DNA of 64,000 nt from Pantoea cypripedii (GTDB taxonomy: Bacteria > Pseudomonadota > Gammaproteobacteria > Enterobacterales > Enterobacteriaceae). Below the pieces are notes generated by a model. It worked only from the letters and a program-made list of their open reading frames with translations, ran no database searches and was not told the DNA's origin. This document shows, piece after piece, positions 8,902 to 18,018 of the stretch. The stretch spans positions 2,159,832 through 2,223,831 of the forward strand of contig NZ_MLJI01000001.1 in the NCBI RefSeq assembly GCF_002095535.1, given 5' to 3'. Positions within the stretch are counted from its first letter, which is position 1, and each line of letters starts with the position of its first letter. The translations under genes were made by a program, and so were the position numbers.

Positions 8902-9141
8902 AGTTTTTAGATACCCCGCTTCGGAAATCCGTACTTTTATCTCAATTTTGCGATCCAGACCCGACATCCTTATGGTTTATGATGTTTATGGTTCATGATC
9001 CGGAGAGCCAGGTTGTCGTGCTGAATACGGTGCTGACAATTCAGTTTTGTCTCCTGTATGCCCCCTAAGATTTTGAGGTGGATTAATTTAATTTAAATCA
9101 ATAGATTAATCATGACGTGCAATTATTTAAGGAACAGTGAG

Positions 9142-9888
9142 ATGATTATTTTTGTTACCGGTGCGACCGCCGGTTTTGGTCAAAGTATCACCCGCCGCTT
9201 CATTGCTACCGGTCATAAAGTGATCGCCAGCGGACGCCGTGCTGAGCGCCTGCAGGCACTGAAAGACGAGCTGGGTGACAATCTGTATACCGTTCAGCTG
9301 GACGTGCGTAACCGCGCGGCCATCGAGGAGGCTATCGCCGCCCTGCCTGCTGAATGGCGCAATATTGATGTGCTGGTTAACAATGCCGGTCTGGCGTTAG
9401 GCGTAGAGCCAGCACACAAGGCCAATATTGAAGACTGGGAAAATATGATCGACACCAACAACAAAGGTTTGGTGTACATGACGCGCGCGTTGTTACCAGC
9501 CATGGTGGAACGCAACGTCGGTCATATTATCAATATCGGCTCAATTGCCGGTAGCTGGCCGTATCTGGGTGGCAACGTTTATGGTGCGACCAAAGCTTTC
9601 GTACGTCAGTTCAGCCTGAATCTGCGTACCGATTTGCATGGCACCGCGCTGCGTGTTACCGATATCGAACCAGGTCTGGTGGGCGGTACCGAGTTTTCCA
9701 ATGTCCGTTTTAAAGGCGACGACGGCAAGGCAGACAAGGTGTATGAAGGCACCACCGCACTGACAGCCGAAGATGTCACCGAAGCGGTGTATTGGGTCGC
9801 GACGTTGCCGAAGCACGTCAACATCAATACCCTGGAGATGATGCCAGTCACGCAAACGCTGGCCGGTCTGAAGGTACATAAAGAATAA
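9142..9888 (+). CDS. ydfG: NADP-dependent 3-hydroxy acid dehydrogenase YdfG
   Basis: 248 aa from the ATG at 9142, with AAGGA 8 bases upstream; identical in length to E. coli YdfG. It is a short-chain dehydrogenase acting on serine, allo-threonine and other 3-hydroxy acids, and it reduces malonic semialdehyde. The cofactor motif TGATAGFG is at residues 6-13, NNAG near 82, the catalytic Tyr/Lys in YGATK, and the Ser in GSIAGSW. In E. coli it is adjacent to dcp. The gap upstream (8902-9141) shows no other gene. Confidence 0.95.
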   Translation: MIIFVTGATAGFGQSITRRFIATGHKVIASGRRAERLQALKDELGDNLYTVQLDVRNRAAIEEAIAALPAEWRNIDVLVNNAGLALGVEPAHKANIEDWENMIDTNNKGLVYMTRALLPAMVERNVGHIINIGSIAGSWPYLGGNVYGATKAFVRQFSLNLRTDLHGTALRVTDIEPGLVGGTEFSNVRFKGDDGKADKVYEGTTALTAEDVTEAVYWVATLPKHVNINTLEMMPVTQTLAGLKVHKE

Positions 9889-9891
9889 CGT

Positions 9892-9919
9892 GTAGCGGCG
9901 CGATTTATCGCGTCGCTAC
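9892..9919. repeat. GTAGCGGCG palindromic repeat, copy 1
   Basis: A 12-bp stem (one G-T wobble) with a TTTA loop: GTAGCGGCGCGA and its complement. It lies between the convergent ydfG and ynfA genes. The same palindrome recurs at other gene 3' ends in this window, so it may be a REP-like element doubling as a terminator. Confidence 0.75.
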
Positions 9920-10248
9920 GCTTCACTGCCCCAACCCGCCACAATAATCAGCATGCCACTTAAGGCTATCAGGCCGCCTGCCCAGTCCCACGGGCTGAGC
10001 TTTACCCCATCGACCACCCGCAGCCAGATCAGCGCCGTCATCACATATACGCCACCGTAGGCGGCATACACGCGTCCACTCGCCGCCGGATGCAACGTCA
10101 GCAACCAGACAAATAGCATCAGGCTGAGCGCCGCCGGTAGTAGCAGCCATGCCGTCGCCCCCTTCTTCAGCCATAGCCACGGCAAAAAGCAGCCAACAAT
10201 TTCAGCGAGGGCAGTGAAAAAAAACAACAGTGCGGTTTTCACCAGCAT
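9916..10248 (-). CDS. ynfA: YnfA, UPF0060 small membrane protein
   Basis: 110 aa (E. coli YnfA 108 aa) with four hydrophobic helices, roughly residues 4-24, 32-51, 60-78 and 85-105. The family resembles small multidrug resistance transporters and YnfA has been linked to efflux, but its substrate is not settled. The conserved [12 protein letters not shown] region is visible. It is convergent with ydfG. The repeat at 9892-9919 reaches its last codons. Confidence 0.9.
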   Translation of the reverse strand: MLVKTALLFFFTALAEIVGCFLPWLWLKKGATAWLLLPAALSLMLFVWLLTLHPAASGRVYAAYGGVYVMTALIWLRVVDGVKLSPWDWAGGLIALSGMLIIVAGWGSEA

Positions 10249-10310
10249 AAAAAGTCTCTCAGAAGTCTCAACAAATGCCTCACCGCTGGTGAGTAAAGAA
10301 GCAGCGATGA

Positions 10311-10316
10311 TATACT
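10311..10316 (+). promoter_or_regulatory. Possible -10 element for ynfB
   Basis: TATACT preceded by TGA, 60 bases upstream of the ynfB start. There is no convincing -35. Confidence 0.3.
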
Positions 10317-10375
10317 AGCGGCCATTGTTGTTACAGCCACCATCGCGGCTGTGCTGGCGTTAACTGAAGGAAAAG

Positions 10376-10714
10376 ATGATGAAAAAACTGTTTCCCGCAC
10401 TACTGGCTGCGGCACTGACCTCCAGCGTACTGCTGACTGCCCCCCTGGCTTCCGCGCAGACCGATAAACTGATCATTGAAAACGGCAACAGCGCTGCCAG
10501 CAATGAGGCGGCACGTCAGAGTAAGGAACAATGGAATGACACCCGTAACCTGCGCAACAAGGTAAACACCCGCGTCGAAAAAGAGTTCGACAAAGCTGAC
10601 AAAGCGTTTGATACCCGTGACTCCTGCGAAAAAAGCTATAACGTCAACGCTTACTGGGAACCCACCACCCTGCGCTGCCTCGATCGTCGTACTGGCCGCC
10701 CGATCGCACCATAA
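10376..10714 (+). CDS. ynfB: YnfB, UPF0482 secreted protein
   Basis: 112 aa (or 111 from the second ATG at 10379, which has better spacing from GAAGGA). A Sec signal peptide is clear (charged MKK, hydrophobic core, LASAQ near residue 28). The mature part matches E. coli Ynf[35 protein letters not shown] and [11 protein letters not shown]. Two cysteines in the mature part could form a disulfide in the periplasm. The function is unknown. The E. coli neighbour speG is absent here; ynfD follows directly. Confidence 0.9.
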   Translation: MMKKLFPALLAAALTSSVLLTAPLASAQTDKLIIENGNSAASNEAARQSKEQWNDTRNLRNKVNTRVEKEFDKADKAFDTRDSCEKSYNVNAYWEPTTLRCLDRRTGRPIAP

Positions 10715-10766
10715 ACCGCTGATGCTGCTATAGTCATCAAGGGAATAAAAACCAAAGGAGTGTGTG

Positions 10767-11063
10767 ATGAATAAACGTGTAGCCGTTATCGTGCTGTCTC
10801 TGCTGGCATTACCGATGCTGGCGCAGGCCTCCTGTGAAAGCGTAAAAGCAGACATCAGCAAAAAAATCATCAGTAACGGCGTAGCCGAGTCAGATTTTAC
10901 TCTGGATATCGTGCCGAACGATCAGGCCGACCAGGCCGGTGGGCAGGTTGTGGGCCATTGCGAAAACGACAGCCAGAAAATTGTCTACAAAAAGCTGAAC
11001 CACGACGCTGACAGCAACGAACCCAATGCTGCGGGCAGCTCACAGGATTCATCTTCACAGTAA
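10767..11063 (+). CDS. ynfD: YnfD-like DUF1161 periplasmic protein
   Basis: 98 aa from the ATG at 10767, 6 bases after AAAGGAG; a GTG at 10764 is in frame but too close to the ribosome site. The signal peptide is cut near AQAS. The DUF1161 core is SCESVKADISKKI, NGVAESDFTL, IVPNDQADQAGGQVVGHCE, with two cysteines. The C-terminus is a Ser/Asp/Gln-rich tail. The function is unknown. Its place next to ynfB follows the E. coli ynf order. Confidence 0.85.
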   Translation: MNKRVAVIVLSLLALPMLAQASCESVKADISKKIISNGVAESDFTLDIVPNDQADQAGGQVVGHCENDSQKIVYKKLNHDADSNEPNAAGSSQDSSSQ

Positions 11064-11072
11064 ACATACCCT

Positions 11073-11100
11073 GTAGCGGCGCGGCTGTTCACGCCGCTAC
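11073..11100. repeat. GTAGCGGCG palindromic repeat, copy 2
   Basis: A 9-bp stem GTAGCGGCG / CGCCGCTAC separated by 10 bases, between the convergent ynfD and DHA2 exporter genes. It contains the exporter stop codon. Confidence 0.7.
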
Positions 11101-12557
11101 TCATTCTCCGGTCGCTGATGCGGCATCAGCCACGCAATCCACAGCGTCAGGCTGGCAATCAGCAGCGCCACCACAAACACCCAATGCAACGAACTGGCAA
11201 TCTGGGCTATCCACTCCTGCAATGTTCCGTGTGGCAATGCCTGGCGGCTTTCATGCGACATGATCTTTTGCATCGGATCGCTGGCCTGCGGCAGCCGAAG
11301 CATCAGGTTATAATTCAGCACCGCCCCCATCAGCGCCGTCCCAATCGCCGAACCCAGCATCCTGCTAAACATAATCGACGCGGTACAAATGCCGCGAATC
11401 TCGTAATGCGCATGGTTTTGTACCGAAACCAGGAAGGTGGTGCTGGTCATCCCCATGCCGGTGCCGATGACAAAAGCGGTGAGTCCAGCCTGCATAATGC
11501 TGCTGTCGGCGCGCAACAGCAGCAATAGCGCGCTACCGGCAATTAACAATAGCGCCCCCAACTGGGCGGTAAAGCGGTAAGAGGTCATCAGCATCAGGCG
11601 CCCACTCAGGGTGCTGGCGAGCGGCCAGCCAATCGACATCATCGCCAGCGCACTGCCCGCCTGTAACGGTGTGCCACCGGTAATGCCCTGAATCCAGGTG
11701 GGCAGGAAAGCGCTGATCCCCATCATCGCTGCCCCGATAATCAGATTGCCCGCATTGCCCGCCACAATTAACCGGCTGCGCCAGATGGCCAGCGGGAACA
11801 AGGGTGCCGCCGCGCGTTGCTCATGGCGTTTGAGGAACATCGCGGCGATAAACGCCATTACCACGAACAGCAGCAACCAGTAGCCAAGAACCTCGGCCTG
11901 CAACAAGGCGATCAGTAACGCGCTGACGCTGAGCATCAGCCAGGCACAGCCAGTGATGTTTAGCGCGCAGCTTTGCTGCTGTTCACGAGCGGGAAGGAAT
12001 CGCGCCAGCAGCAGCATAGAGATCAACCCAATCGGCACGTTGACCCAGAAAATCACCGCCCAACTGAAGTGCTGCACCAGCCAGGCGCCGCTCAGCGGGC
12101 CGAGTATTGCCGCGACGCCCCAGACGCTGGAGAGCCAGCCCTGCACACTGGCGCGTTCACGCGGCGAGTAGATGTCCGCGACGATGGTGGTGGTCAGCGG
12201 CATGATGGCTCCCGCCCCCAGCCCCTGAAAAGCGCGGAACAGAATCAGCCACGTCATGCTATGGGCAAAGCCACACAGCACCGAACCGATCAGGAACAGC
12301 GAAACGCCAACAAAAAATAGCGTTTTCCGGCCCCACATATCTGCCAGCCGCCCGTAAAGCGGCACCGTCACCGCCTGGGTGAGCAGATAAATGGAGAAAA
12401 CCCAGCCAAACTGCGAGAAGCCGCCCAGATCGGCAATGATGGTGGGCATCGCCGTCGCCACAATGGTGACCTCAATTGCCGCCATAAACATAGCCAGCAT
12501 GCAGGCTACGAGGATCCAGTGACGGTTTCCCGTTTGTATTTCTGCGCTCTCAGTCAT
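11097..12557 (-). CDS. DHA2-family multidrug MFS exporter (14 TM)
   Basis: 486 aa with about 14 hydrophobic segments, typical of DHA2 (EmrB/QacA-like) proton antiporters of the inner membrane. Motif A GRLADMWGRK, the LFRAFQGLGAGA motif and the antiporter motif C (GPLSGAWLV) are visible, and helix 1 has the DHA2-type IEVTIVATAMPTI. AAGGAAGG lies upstream of the ATG at 12557. There is no EmrA-like adaptor beside it, so it probably acts alone. The substrate cannot be read from sequence. The last codon lies in a palindromic repeat. Confidence 0.88.
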   Translation of the reverse strand: MTESAEIQTGNRHWILVACMLAMFMAAIEVTIVATAMPTIIADLGGFSQFGWVFSIYLLTQAVTVPLYGRLADMWGRKTLFFVGVSLFLIGSVLCGFAHSMTWLILFRAFQGLGAGAIMPLTTTIVADIYSPRERASVQGWLSSVWGVAAILGPLSGAWLVQHFSWAVIFWVNVPIGLISMLLLARFLPAREQQQSCALNITGCAWLMLSVSALLIALLQAEVLGYWLLLFVVMAFIAAMFLKRHEQRAAAPLFPLAIWRSRLIVAGNAGNLIIGAAMMGISAFLPTWIQGITGGTPLQAGSALAMMSIGWPLASTLSGRLMLMTSYRFTAQLGALLLIAGSALLLLLRADSSIMQAGLTAFVIGTGMGMTSTTFLVSVQNHAHYEIRGICTASIMFSRMLGSAIGTALMGAVLNYNLMLRLPQASDPMQKIMSHESRQALPHGTLQEWIAQIASSLHWVFVVALLIASLTLWIAWLMPHQRPENE

Positions 12558-12626
12558 TTTTTTACCTTCCTTTGTCTCAAGGCTAGACGAAATTTGCCGT
12601 CGTCAATTTCCTCTGCGTGCGCCCTG

Positions 12627-12643
12627 TTGTGACATTGTCACAA
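12627..12643. promoter_or_regulatory. Perfect 17-bp palindrome TTGTGACATTGTCACAA
   Basis: It lies 70 bp upstream of the DHA2 exporter start, in the 320-bp divergent region before the osmoprotectant operon. The half-sites resemble CRP, but the spacing is 5 rather than 6 bases. It is a likely operator for one of the two flanking units. The rest of 12558-12877 is AT-rich with no gene. Confidence 0.5.
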
Positions 12644-12877
12644 AATTCGATGAATTTTTTTTATTGTCATAAATTGCCTTATTTGATGCGGGCTGAACCC
12701 GTTTTTCCCCTTTTTCTATCTGTCTGATTTTCCCCTGAAAACTGGCATGTTTCGTTTTGGGTTGCTATAGGTCTAAAACCCCTTTCCCGGTTTTCACTGG
12801 AAAAGTGACATTAAGTAGTCGTTTTATCTGCAATCTTAATTTTTTTAACGTTTTTATGATTCAGGGAGAAGCACGCT

Positions 12878-13594
12878 ATGCAAAACGCATCGCTTGCCCG
12901 ACGAGCCGGGTTGGCAGTGCTTGCCATTGTGGTGGTGGTTGGGCTGCTGGTCTGGGGACTTGGGTTGGATACGCTGCGCGCCCGCCGGGTGGATTTAATC
13001 TACCTTGGGCAACAGCATCTGTTTTTGGTGTTCTGGTCGATGTTCTTCGCGCTGCTGGTCGGCATTCCCAGCGGCATTTTGCTAAGCCGTCCGTTTGCCC
13101 GGCGCTGGGCCGAGTACGTGATGCAGATTTTCAACGTCGGCAACACATTGCCGCCGCTGGCTGTGCTGGCACTGGCGATGGTGATTGTCGGCATCGGCGA
13201 TCGTCCGGCGTTAATTGCGCTGTTCCTCGCCTCTCTGCTGCCTATCGTGCGGAATACCTTTGCTGGACTGAGCGCGGTGCCCCCCTCGTTGCTCGAAGCC
13301 GCCAACGGTATTGGCATGACCAAATTTCAGCGTTTACGCCAGGTGGAAATCCCCAATGCGCTGCCGGTGATCCTCGCCGGGGTACGGATTGCGACTGCCA
13401 TCAATGTTGGTACTGCGCCGCTGGCTTTTTTGATTGGTGCCAGCAGCTACGGCGAGCTGATTTTTCCGGGCATCTATCTCAACGATTTCCCAACGCTGAT
13501 CCTCGGTGCAGCGGCAACCGCCCTGTTCGCGCTGATCCTCGATATGCTGCTTGCCGCAGTGGGACGCATCCTCAGCCCGCACTCAGCGGCATAA
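12878..13594 (+). CDS. Osmoprotectant ABC importer permease (OsmU/YehW type)
   Basis: 238 aa from the ATG at 12878 with GGGAGA upstream. The other long frame at 12757-13611 overlaps it and does not resemble any protein. It has about six membrane helices and the BPD permease EAA loop ([21 protein letters not shown]). It belongs to the glycine betaine/choline permease family. It is first in a four-gene unit permease, binding protein, permease, ATPase, the same order (in transcription sense) as the Salmonella OsmU system, which lies close to the same ynf region. Two different permeases implies a heterodimeric membrane part. Confidence 0.88.
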   Translation: MQNASLARRAGLAVLAIVVVVGLLVWGLGLDTLRARRVDLIYLGQQHLFLVFWSMFFALLVGIPSGILLSRPFARRWAEYVMQIFNVGNTLPPLAVLALAMVIVGIGDRPALIALFLASLLPIVRNTFAGLSAVPPSLLEAANGIGMTKFQRLRQVEIPNALPVILAGVRIATAINVGTAPLAFLIGASSYGELIFPGIYLNDFPTLILGAAATALFALILDMLLAAVGRILSPHSAA

Positions 13595-13610
13595 CCACAG
13601 GAGTCTTGTG

Positions 13611-14537
13611 ATGGCCACTGCCAACCTGCTGGCGCGCTGGGCAAAACGCACCGCGCTGGCGCTGACCGCAACCCTGGCACTCAGCCAGGCCGCTGCGGCC
13701 GCCACCCCAATTGTGATGGCGACTAAAAGTTTTACCGAGCAGCACATCCTTTCCGCCATGACGGTGATGTGGCTGCAAAAGAAAGGTTTTCAGGTGATCC
13801 CAAAAACCAATATCGCCACCACCATTGGACGTAACGCGATGATCAACAAACAGATTGATATGACCTGGGAATATACCGGGACGTCGCTGATCATCTTTAA
13901 CCACATCAATAAGCCGATGTCGTCACAGCAGGCTTATCAAACGGTGAAAGACCTCGACGGTAAGCTGGGGCTGATCTGGTTGGACCCGGCACCCATGAAC
14001 AATACCTACGCCTTCGCCATGAAACGCGAACGTGCTGACAAGGAAGGGATCAGCACCATGTCGCAGCTGGTGGCAAAGCTGGAGCAGATTCGTCAGACCG
14101 ACCCGGATCATAACTGGAAGCTGGGGCTGGACCTGGAGTTTGCCGGGCGTTCTGATGGCCTCAAGCCGTTACAGAAGGCCTATAACATGCCGCTTGACCG
14201 CCCACAGATTCGGCAGATGGACCCCGGTCTGGTGTACAACGCGGTGCTGGAAGGTTTTGTTGATGCTGGCCTGATCTATACCACTGACGGACGTGTAAAA
14301 GGCTTTGATCTCAAGGTGCTGGAGGATGATAAGCACTTCTTCCCAAGTTACAACGTCACGCCGGTGGTGCGTAAAGATGTGCTGGAGAGCCATCCGGGGC
14401 TGGCAGCGGCGCTAAATCAGTTGTCACCGTTGATCACGGACGAGGCGATCACCGAAATGAATAAACGCGTCGATATCGATCACCAGTCTCCTGAACAGGT
14501 GGCACGTGATTTCCTTCAATCCAAAAACATGCTGTAA
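13611..14537 (+). CDS. osmX: Osmoprotectant ABC importer substrate-binding protein
   Basis: 308 aa from the ATG at 13611 (CAGGAG 7 bases before; GTG 13608 is also in frame). A Sec signal peptide ends near AAAA-TP. The mature protein is an OpuAC-type betaine/choline binder with [20 protein letters not shown] and YNVTPVVRK, all family landmarks. It delivers glycine betaine, choline-O-sulfate or similar solutes to the membrane complex; the exact ligand is inferred from OsmX/OsmF relatives. It lies 16 bp after the first permease and 9 bp before the second. Confidence 0.88.
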   Translation: MATANLLARWAKRTALALTATLALSQAAAAATPIVMATKSFTEQHILSAMTVMWLQKKGFQVIPKTNIATTIGRNAMINKQIDMTWEYTGTSLIIFNHINKPMSSQQAYQTVKDLDGKLGLIWLDPAPMNNTYAFAMKRERADKEGISTMSQLVAKLEQIRQTDPDHNWKLGLDLEFAGRSDGLKPLQKAYNMPLDRPQIRQMDPGLVYNAVLEGFVDAGLIYTTDGRVKGFDLKVLEDDKHFFPSYNVTPVVRKDVLESHPGLAAALNQLSPLITDEAITEMNKRVDIDHQSPEQVARDFLQSKNML

Positions 14538-14546
14538 GGAGGCGCT

Positions 14547-15194
14547 ATGGATACCCTGCATTACATCATGGATAACTGGGACACCCTGCTGGCCCTGACC
14601 TGGCAGCATACCTGGTTGGTGCTGGTGGCAGTGGGTTTTGCCATTGTCGTTGGTGTGCCGCTCGGCATTTTGATTGTGCGCTTTAAATGGCTGGCGACGC
14701 CGGTATTGGGTATTGCCACCATTGTGCTGACTATTCCGACCATCGCGCTGTTTGGCCTGATGATTCCGCTGTTTTCGCTGATCGGTCAGGGTATTGGTGC
14801 CCTGCCTGCCATCACCGCCGTGTTTCTTTATTCACTGCTGCCAATTGTGCGTAACACCCACACCGCACTAGAGAACTTACCACCGGGGCTGCGTGAAGCA
14901 GGACGTGGTATCGGCATGACCTTCTGGCAGCGTCTGCGCTGGGTCGAGATCCCCATGGCATTGCCGGTGATTTTTGGTGGTATCCGCACCGCCGTGGTGA
15001 TGAACGTCGGTGTGATGGCGATTGCCGCGGTGATCGGTGCGGGTGGTTTGGGCCTGCAACTGCTGGATGGCATCAGCGGCAGCGATGTCCGTATGTTGAT
15101 TGCCGGTGCGTTGATGATTTGTGTGCTGGCTATTGTGCTTGACTGGCTGCTGCATCGTTTGCAGTCGGCGCTGACTCCTAAGGGGATTCGATAA
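14547..15194 (+). CDS. osmW: Osmoprotectant ABC importer permease (second)
   Basis: 215 aa with five to six membrane helices and the EAA loop REAGRGIGMTFWQRLRWVEIP. It has a perfect TAAGGAGG before the ATG. It is the partner of the permease at 12878 and pairs with the ATPase that follows with a one-base overlap (TAATG). The inner-membrane channel half is typical of OpuCB/OsmW. The symbol follows the Salmonella OsmU naming by order and is an inference. Confidence 0.87.
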   Translation: MDTLHYIMDNWDTLLALTWQHTWLVLVAVGFAIVVGVPLGILIVRFKWLATPVLGIATIVLTIPTIALFGLMIPLFSLIGQGIGALPAITAVFLYSLLPIVRNTHTALENLPPGLREAGRGIGMTFWQRLRWVEIPMALPVIFGGIRTAVVMNVGVMAIAAVIGAGGLGLQLLDGISGSDVRMLIAGALMICVLAIVLDWLLHRLQSALTPKGIR

Positions 15195-16330
15195 TGATAA
15201 AACTGGAAAACCTGACGAAAACCTTTACCCAGAAAAACGGCACCCGCTTCAATGCCGTTGATAACGTCAGCCTGGAGGTTCCCGCCGGGGAAATGTGTGT
15301 GCTGCTCGGTCCTTCTGGCTGCGGCAAAACCACCACGCTGAAAATGATAAACCGACTGATTCCCGCGACCAGTGGCAGAATTTTGATCAATGGTGAAGAC
15401 ACCAGCATGCAGGATACCGTGACGCTACGCCGTAATATCGGCTATGTGATCCAGCAGATTGGTTTGTTCCCCAATATGACGATTGAAGAGAACATCACCG
15501 TGGTGCCTCGTATGCTGGGCTGGGATAAAAAACGTTGCCGTGAACGCGCGACCGAGCTGATGAGCATGGTGGCGCTGGATCCGACAAAATTCCTGCATCG
15601 CTACCCACGCGAGATGTCCGGTGGTCAGCAGCAGAGGATCGGCGTGATCCGCGCGCTGGCGGCGGATCCACCGGTACTGCTGATGGATGAACCTTTCGGT
15701 GCCGTTGACCCGATTAACCGCGAGGTGATCCAGAATGAATTCCTCGACATGCAACGGCAGTTGAAGAAGACGGTGATGCTGGTCAGCCACGATATCGACG
15801 AGGCATTGAAGCTCGGTGACCGCATTGCGGTGTTTGGACAGGGCAAAATTGTGCAGTGCGCCAGCCCGGATGAATTGCTGGCGAAACCGGCGAATGATTT
15901 TGTCGGTTCGTTTGTCGGCCAGGACCGGACCCTGAAACGTTTGTTGCTGGTGCAGGCGGGTGACGTCACCGATCAGCAGCCAACCATTACCGTGCAGCGC
16001 AGCACCCCGCTACAGGAAGCCTTCGCCACCATGGACGATAACGATATGCGCTCGGTAACGGTGGTGGATAATGATGGTAAGCCGCTGGGGTTTGTGAAAC
16101 GCCGCGAAGCTCGCGGGGCCAATGGACGCTGTGAAGAAATGCTGCATACCTTTACCGTCACCGGCAAAGCCGAAGAGAACCTGCGTGTCGTCCTGTCCAA
16201 ATTGTATGAACACAATTTGGTATGGATGCCGATTGTCGATGAGGATGGTCGCTACAGCGGGGAAATTTCGCAGGATTATATTGCGGACTACCTGAGTTCG
16301 GGCCGGACACGTCGGCGGTTGAATCCTTAA
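15194..16330 (+). CDS. osmV: Osmoprotectant ABC importer ATPase with CBS domains
   Basis: 378 aa. The ATPase domain has Walker A GPSGCGKTT, Q-loop VIQQIGLFPNM, signature MSGGQQQR, Walker B LLMDEPFGAVDP and the switch His in VSHDIDEA. About residues 255-370 form two CBS motifs (TITVQRSTPLQEAF, and LVWMPIVDEDG), which in OpuA-type transporters sense ionic strength and gate import. It is the last gene of the operon. The C-terminus is followed at once by a long palindromic repeat that may end the transcript. Confidence 0.9.
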   Translation: MIKLENLTKTFTQKNGTRFNAVDNVSLEVPAGEMCVLLGPSGCGKTTTLKMINRLIPATSGRILINGEDTSMQDTVTLRRNIGYVIQQIGLFPNMTIEENITVVPRMLGWDKKRCRERATELMSMVALDPTKFLHRYPREMSGGQQQRIGVIRALAADPPVLLMDEPFGAVDPINREVIQNEFLDMQRQLKKTVMLVSHDIDEALKLGDRIAVFGQGKIVQCASPDELLAKPANDFVGSFVGQDRTLKRLLLVQAGDVTDQQPTITVQRSTPLQEAFATMDDNDMRSVTVVDNDGKPLGFVKRREARGANGRCEEMLHTFTVTGKAEENLRVVLSKLYEHNLVWMPIVDEDGRYSGEISQDYIADYLSSGRTRRRLNP

Positions 16331-16340
16331 CTGACGATCC

Positions 16341-16455
16341 GTAGCGGCGCGATTTATCGCACAATCCGGTGCACGATGCGGGAAAACCCGCGCGATTTAT
16401 CGCGCAATCCCCTGCGCGCTGCGGGAAAAACCCGCGCGATAAATCGCGCCGCTAC
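16341..16455. repeat. Composite palindromic repeat with two 45-bp tandem units
   Basis: The outer ends are inverted copies of GTAGCGGCGCGATTTATCGC (16341-16360 and 16436-16455). Inside are two imperfect direct repeats of about 45 bp. Each begins GCGCGATTTATCGC, runs through a CAATCC...TGC spacer and ends in a hairpin GCGGGAAAA(A)CCCGC. It lies between the convergent osmV and permease genes. It is a composite form of the simpler palindrome seen at 9892, 11073, 32002 and 35537. Confidence 0.85.
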
Positions 16456-16463
16456 GTCAGTGT

Positions 16464-17840
16464 TTAATGGGAGTCCTCTGCGGCGGCTGTCGTCAGTGCA
16501 GCGTTGCTCTGCTCTGATGGCAGCATCACGTTAAGCACAATCGCCAGGATGCCGCCGGTGGTCACCGCATGGCCAAACAAATTGGTGATGATCATCGGGA
16601 ATTGTTTCAGCACATCCGGCACCGCTTCTACACCCAGACCCAGACCAAATGACACTGCCACAATCAGCATTTCACGCCGTCCCAGTGGCGTCTGCGTCAT
16701 CACGCGGATCCCCGCAGCGACTACGCTACCGAACATCACCAGCGTTGCCCCACCCAATACCGGCGGCGGAATTTGCTGCAACAGATTACCAATCACCGGG
16801 AACACGCCCAGCAACACCAGCATCAGACCAATCACCATGCCGACATAACGGCTGGCGACACCGGTCATCTGAATCACACCGTTATTCTGCGCGAAGGTGG
16901 TGTTCGGGAAAGCAGAGAACATCGCGGCCAGCACGCAGCTGATGCCATCCGCCAGGATGCCGCCCTGCAAACGACGCTGGAAGCCCTCTCCCTCAATCGG
17001 CTGGCGCGACAGCAGGCAGTTGGCAGTGAGATCCCCTACCGCTTCGATAACGCTAATCACAGAAACCAGCGCAATCGGCACAAAGATCGCCCAGTCGAAG
17101 TTGAAGCCAAAGCGGAAAAAGCCCGGCATCACCAGCCAGCTGGTGGTTGCCATCGGTTTCAGTTGGAGATGGCCGGTCAGCGCGGCAGCAATACAACCTA
17201 CGGCGATGCCCGCCACCACTGCAATCAGTCGTGCCCAGCGGTTACGTGAACGGTTGAGTGCCACAATCACCAGCAACGTCAGTGCACCCAGCGCCAGGTT
17301 CCACGGCGCGCCGAAATCAGCCGCGTTATGACCACCGGCCCAGTCAGTGATGCTGACTTTTATCAGGCTGATGCCAATCAGGGTGATCACGGTGCCGGTC
17401 ACCACGGGTGTTAACACTTTACGTAACGGCGCGATACAGCGGCTGATCAGCATCGGGATCAGGGCGGCGATCAGGTTGCAACCAAAGATCATCGCCATGA
17501 TCTCTTCCGGCGATCCGCCGCGTGCTTTCACCATCAGGCCGCCAGACAGGATCACGCCGAGGAAGGCAAAACTGGTGCCTTGCAGGCAGATCATCCCCGC
17601 GCCAATGCCCATAAAACGCCGCGCCTGGATAAAGGTACCCAGACCGGAGACCAGTAACGACATGCTAATCAGATAAGGAATATAAGCCTGTAATCCCAGT
17701 ACCGAACCAATAATCAGCGGCGGCGTGATGATCCCCACTACGCTGGCCAACACATGTTGCAGTGCGGCAAAAAATGCGGGGACTGGGCCTATGCGTGCTT
17801 CCAGCCCGTACAGCAAACCTTTTTCATCTGAGTGCGACAT
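16464..17840 (-). CDS. NCS2 xanthine/urate permease
   Basis: 458 aa with about 12-14 membrane helices, nucleobase:cation symporter-2 family. It has the family motif QNNGVIQMTGVASR and the helix 3 region LQGTSFAFLG. These match the XanP/XanQ/UacT branch, which imports xanthine or urate with protons, rather than uracil permeases. It fits functionally with the guaD-xdhABC genes 8 kb away, though the two are not one operon. The substrate is an inference from the subfamily. It is a single gene; the start at 17840 has GGAG-type spacing (AGCACCGTT before ATG is weak). Confidence 0.88.
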   Translation of the reverse strand: MSHSDEKGLLYGLEARIGPVPAFFAALQHVLASVVGIITPPLIIGSVLGLQAYIPYLISMSLLVSGLGTFIQARRFMGIGAGMICLQGTSFAFLGVILSGGLMVKARGGSPEEIMAMIFGCNLIAALIPMLISRCIAPLRKVLTPVVTGTVITLIGISLIKVSITDWAGGHNAADFGAPWNLALGALTLLVIVALNRSRNRWARLIAVVAGIAVGCIAAALTGHLQLKPMATTSWLVMPGFFRFGFNFDWAIFVPIALVSVISVIEAVGDLTANCLLSRQPIEGEGFQRRLQGGILADGISCVLAAMFSAFPNTTFAQNNGVIQMTGVASRYVGMVIGLMLVLLGVFPVIGNLLQQIPPPVLGGATLVMFGSVVAAGIRVMTQTPLGRREMLIVAVSFGLGLGVEAVPDVLKQFPMIITNLFGHAVTTGGILAIVLNVMLPSEQSNAALTTAAAEDSH

Positions 17841-18018
17841 AACGGTGCTCCGGCAGTAAATTCATCAGGTCAGCTGATGCATGAATCACGCCAGAGCAAT
17901 AAGTTTCAGTGATATTTTTGGCAGGGTGTTGAATTTGAAGGGGATTAATTTGGCAAAAAAGGCGGCCGAATCTGCAACCTTAGATTCAGCCACTCCGCAT
18001 TTGCCACTTTTCGTTTCA

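Noticed and set aside
10400..10870. Minus-strand 156-aa frame across ynfB and ynfD
   Set aside because: It is antisense to two well-supported secreted proteins with signal peptides and has no ribosome site.
12757..13611. Long forward frame of 284 aa
   Set aside because: It overlaps the osmoprotectant permease in another frame, is rich in odd Ala/Arg/Cys runs and resembles no protein. The permease frame at 12878 has a ribosome site and family motifs.
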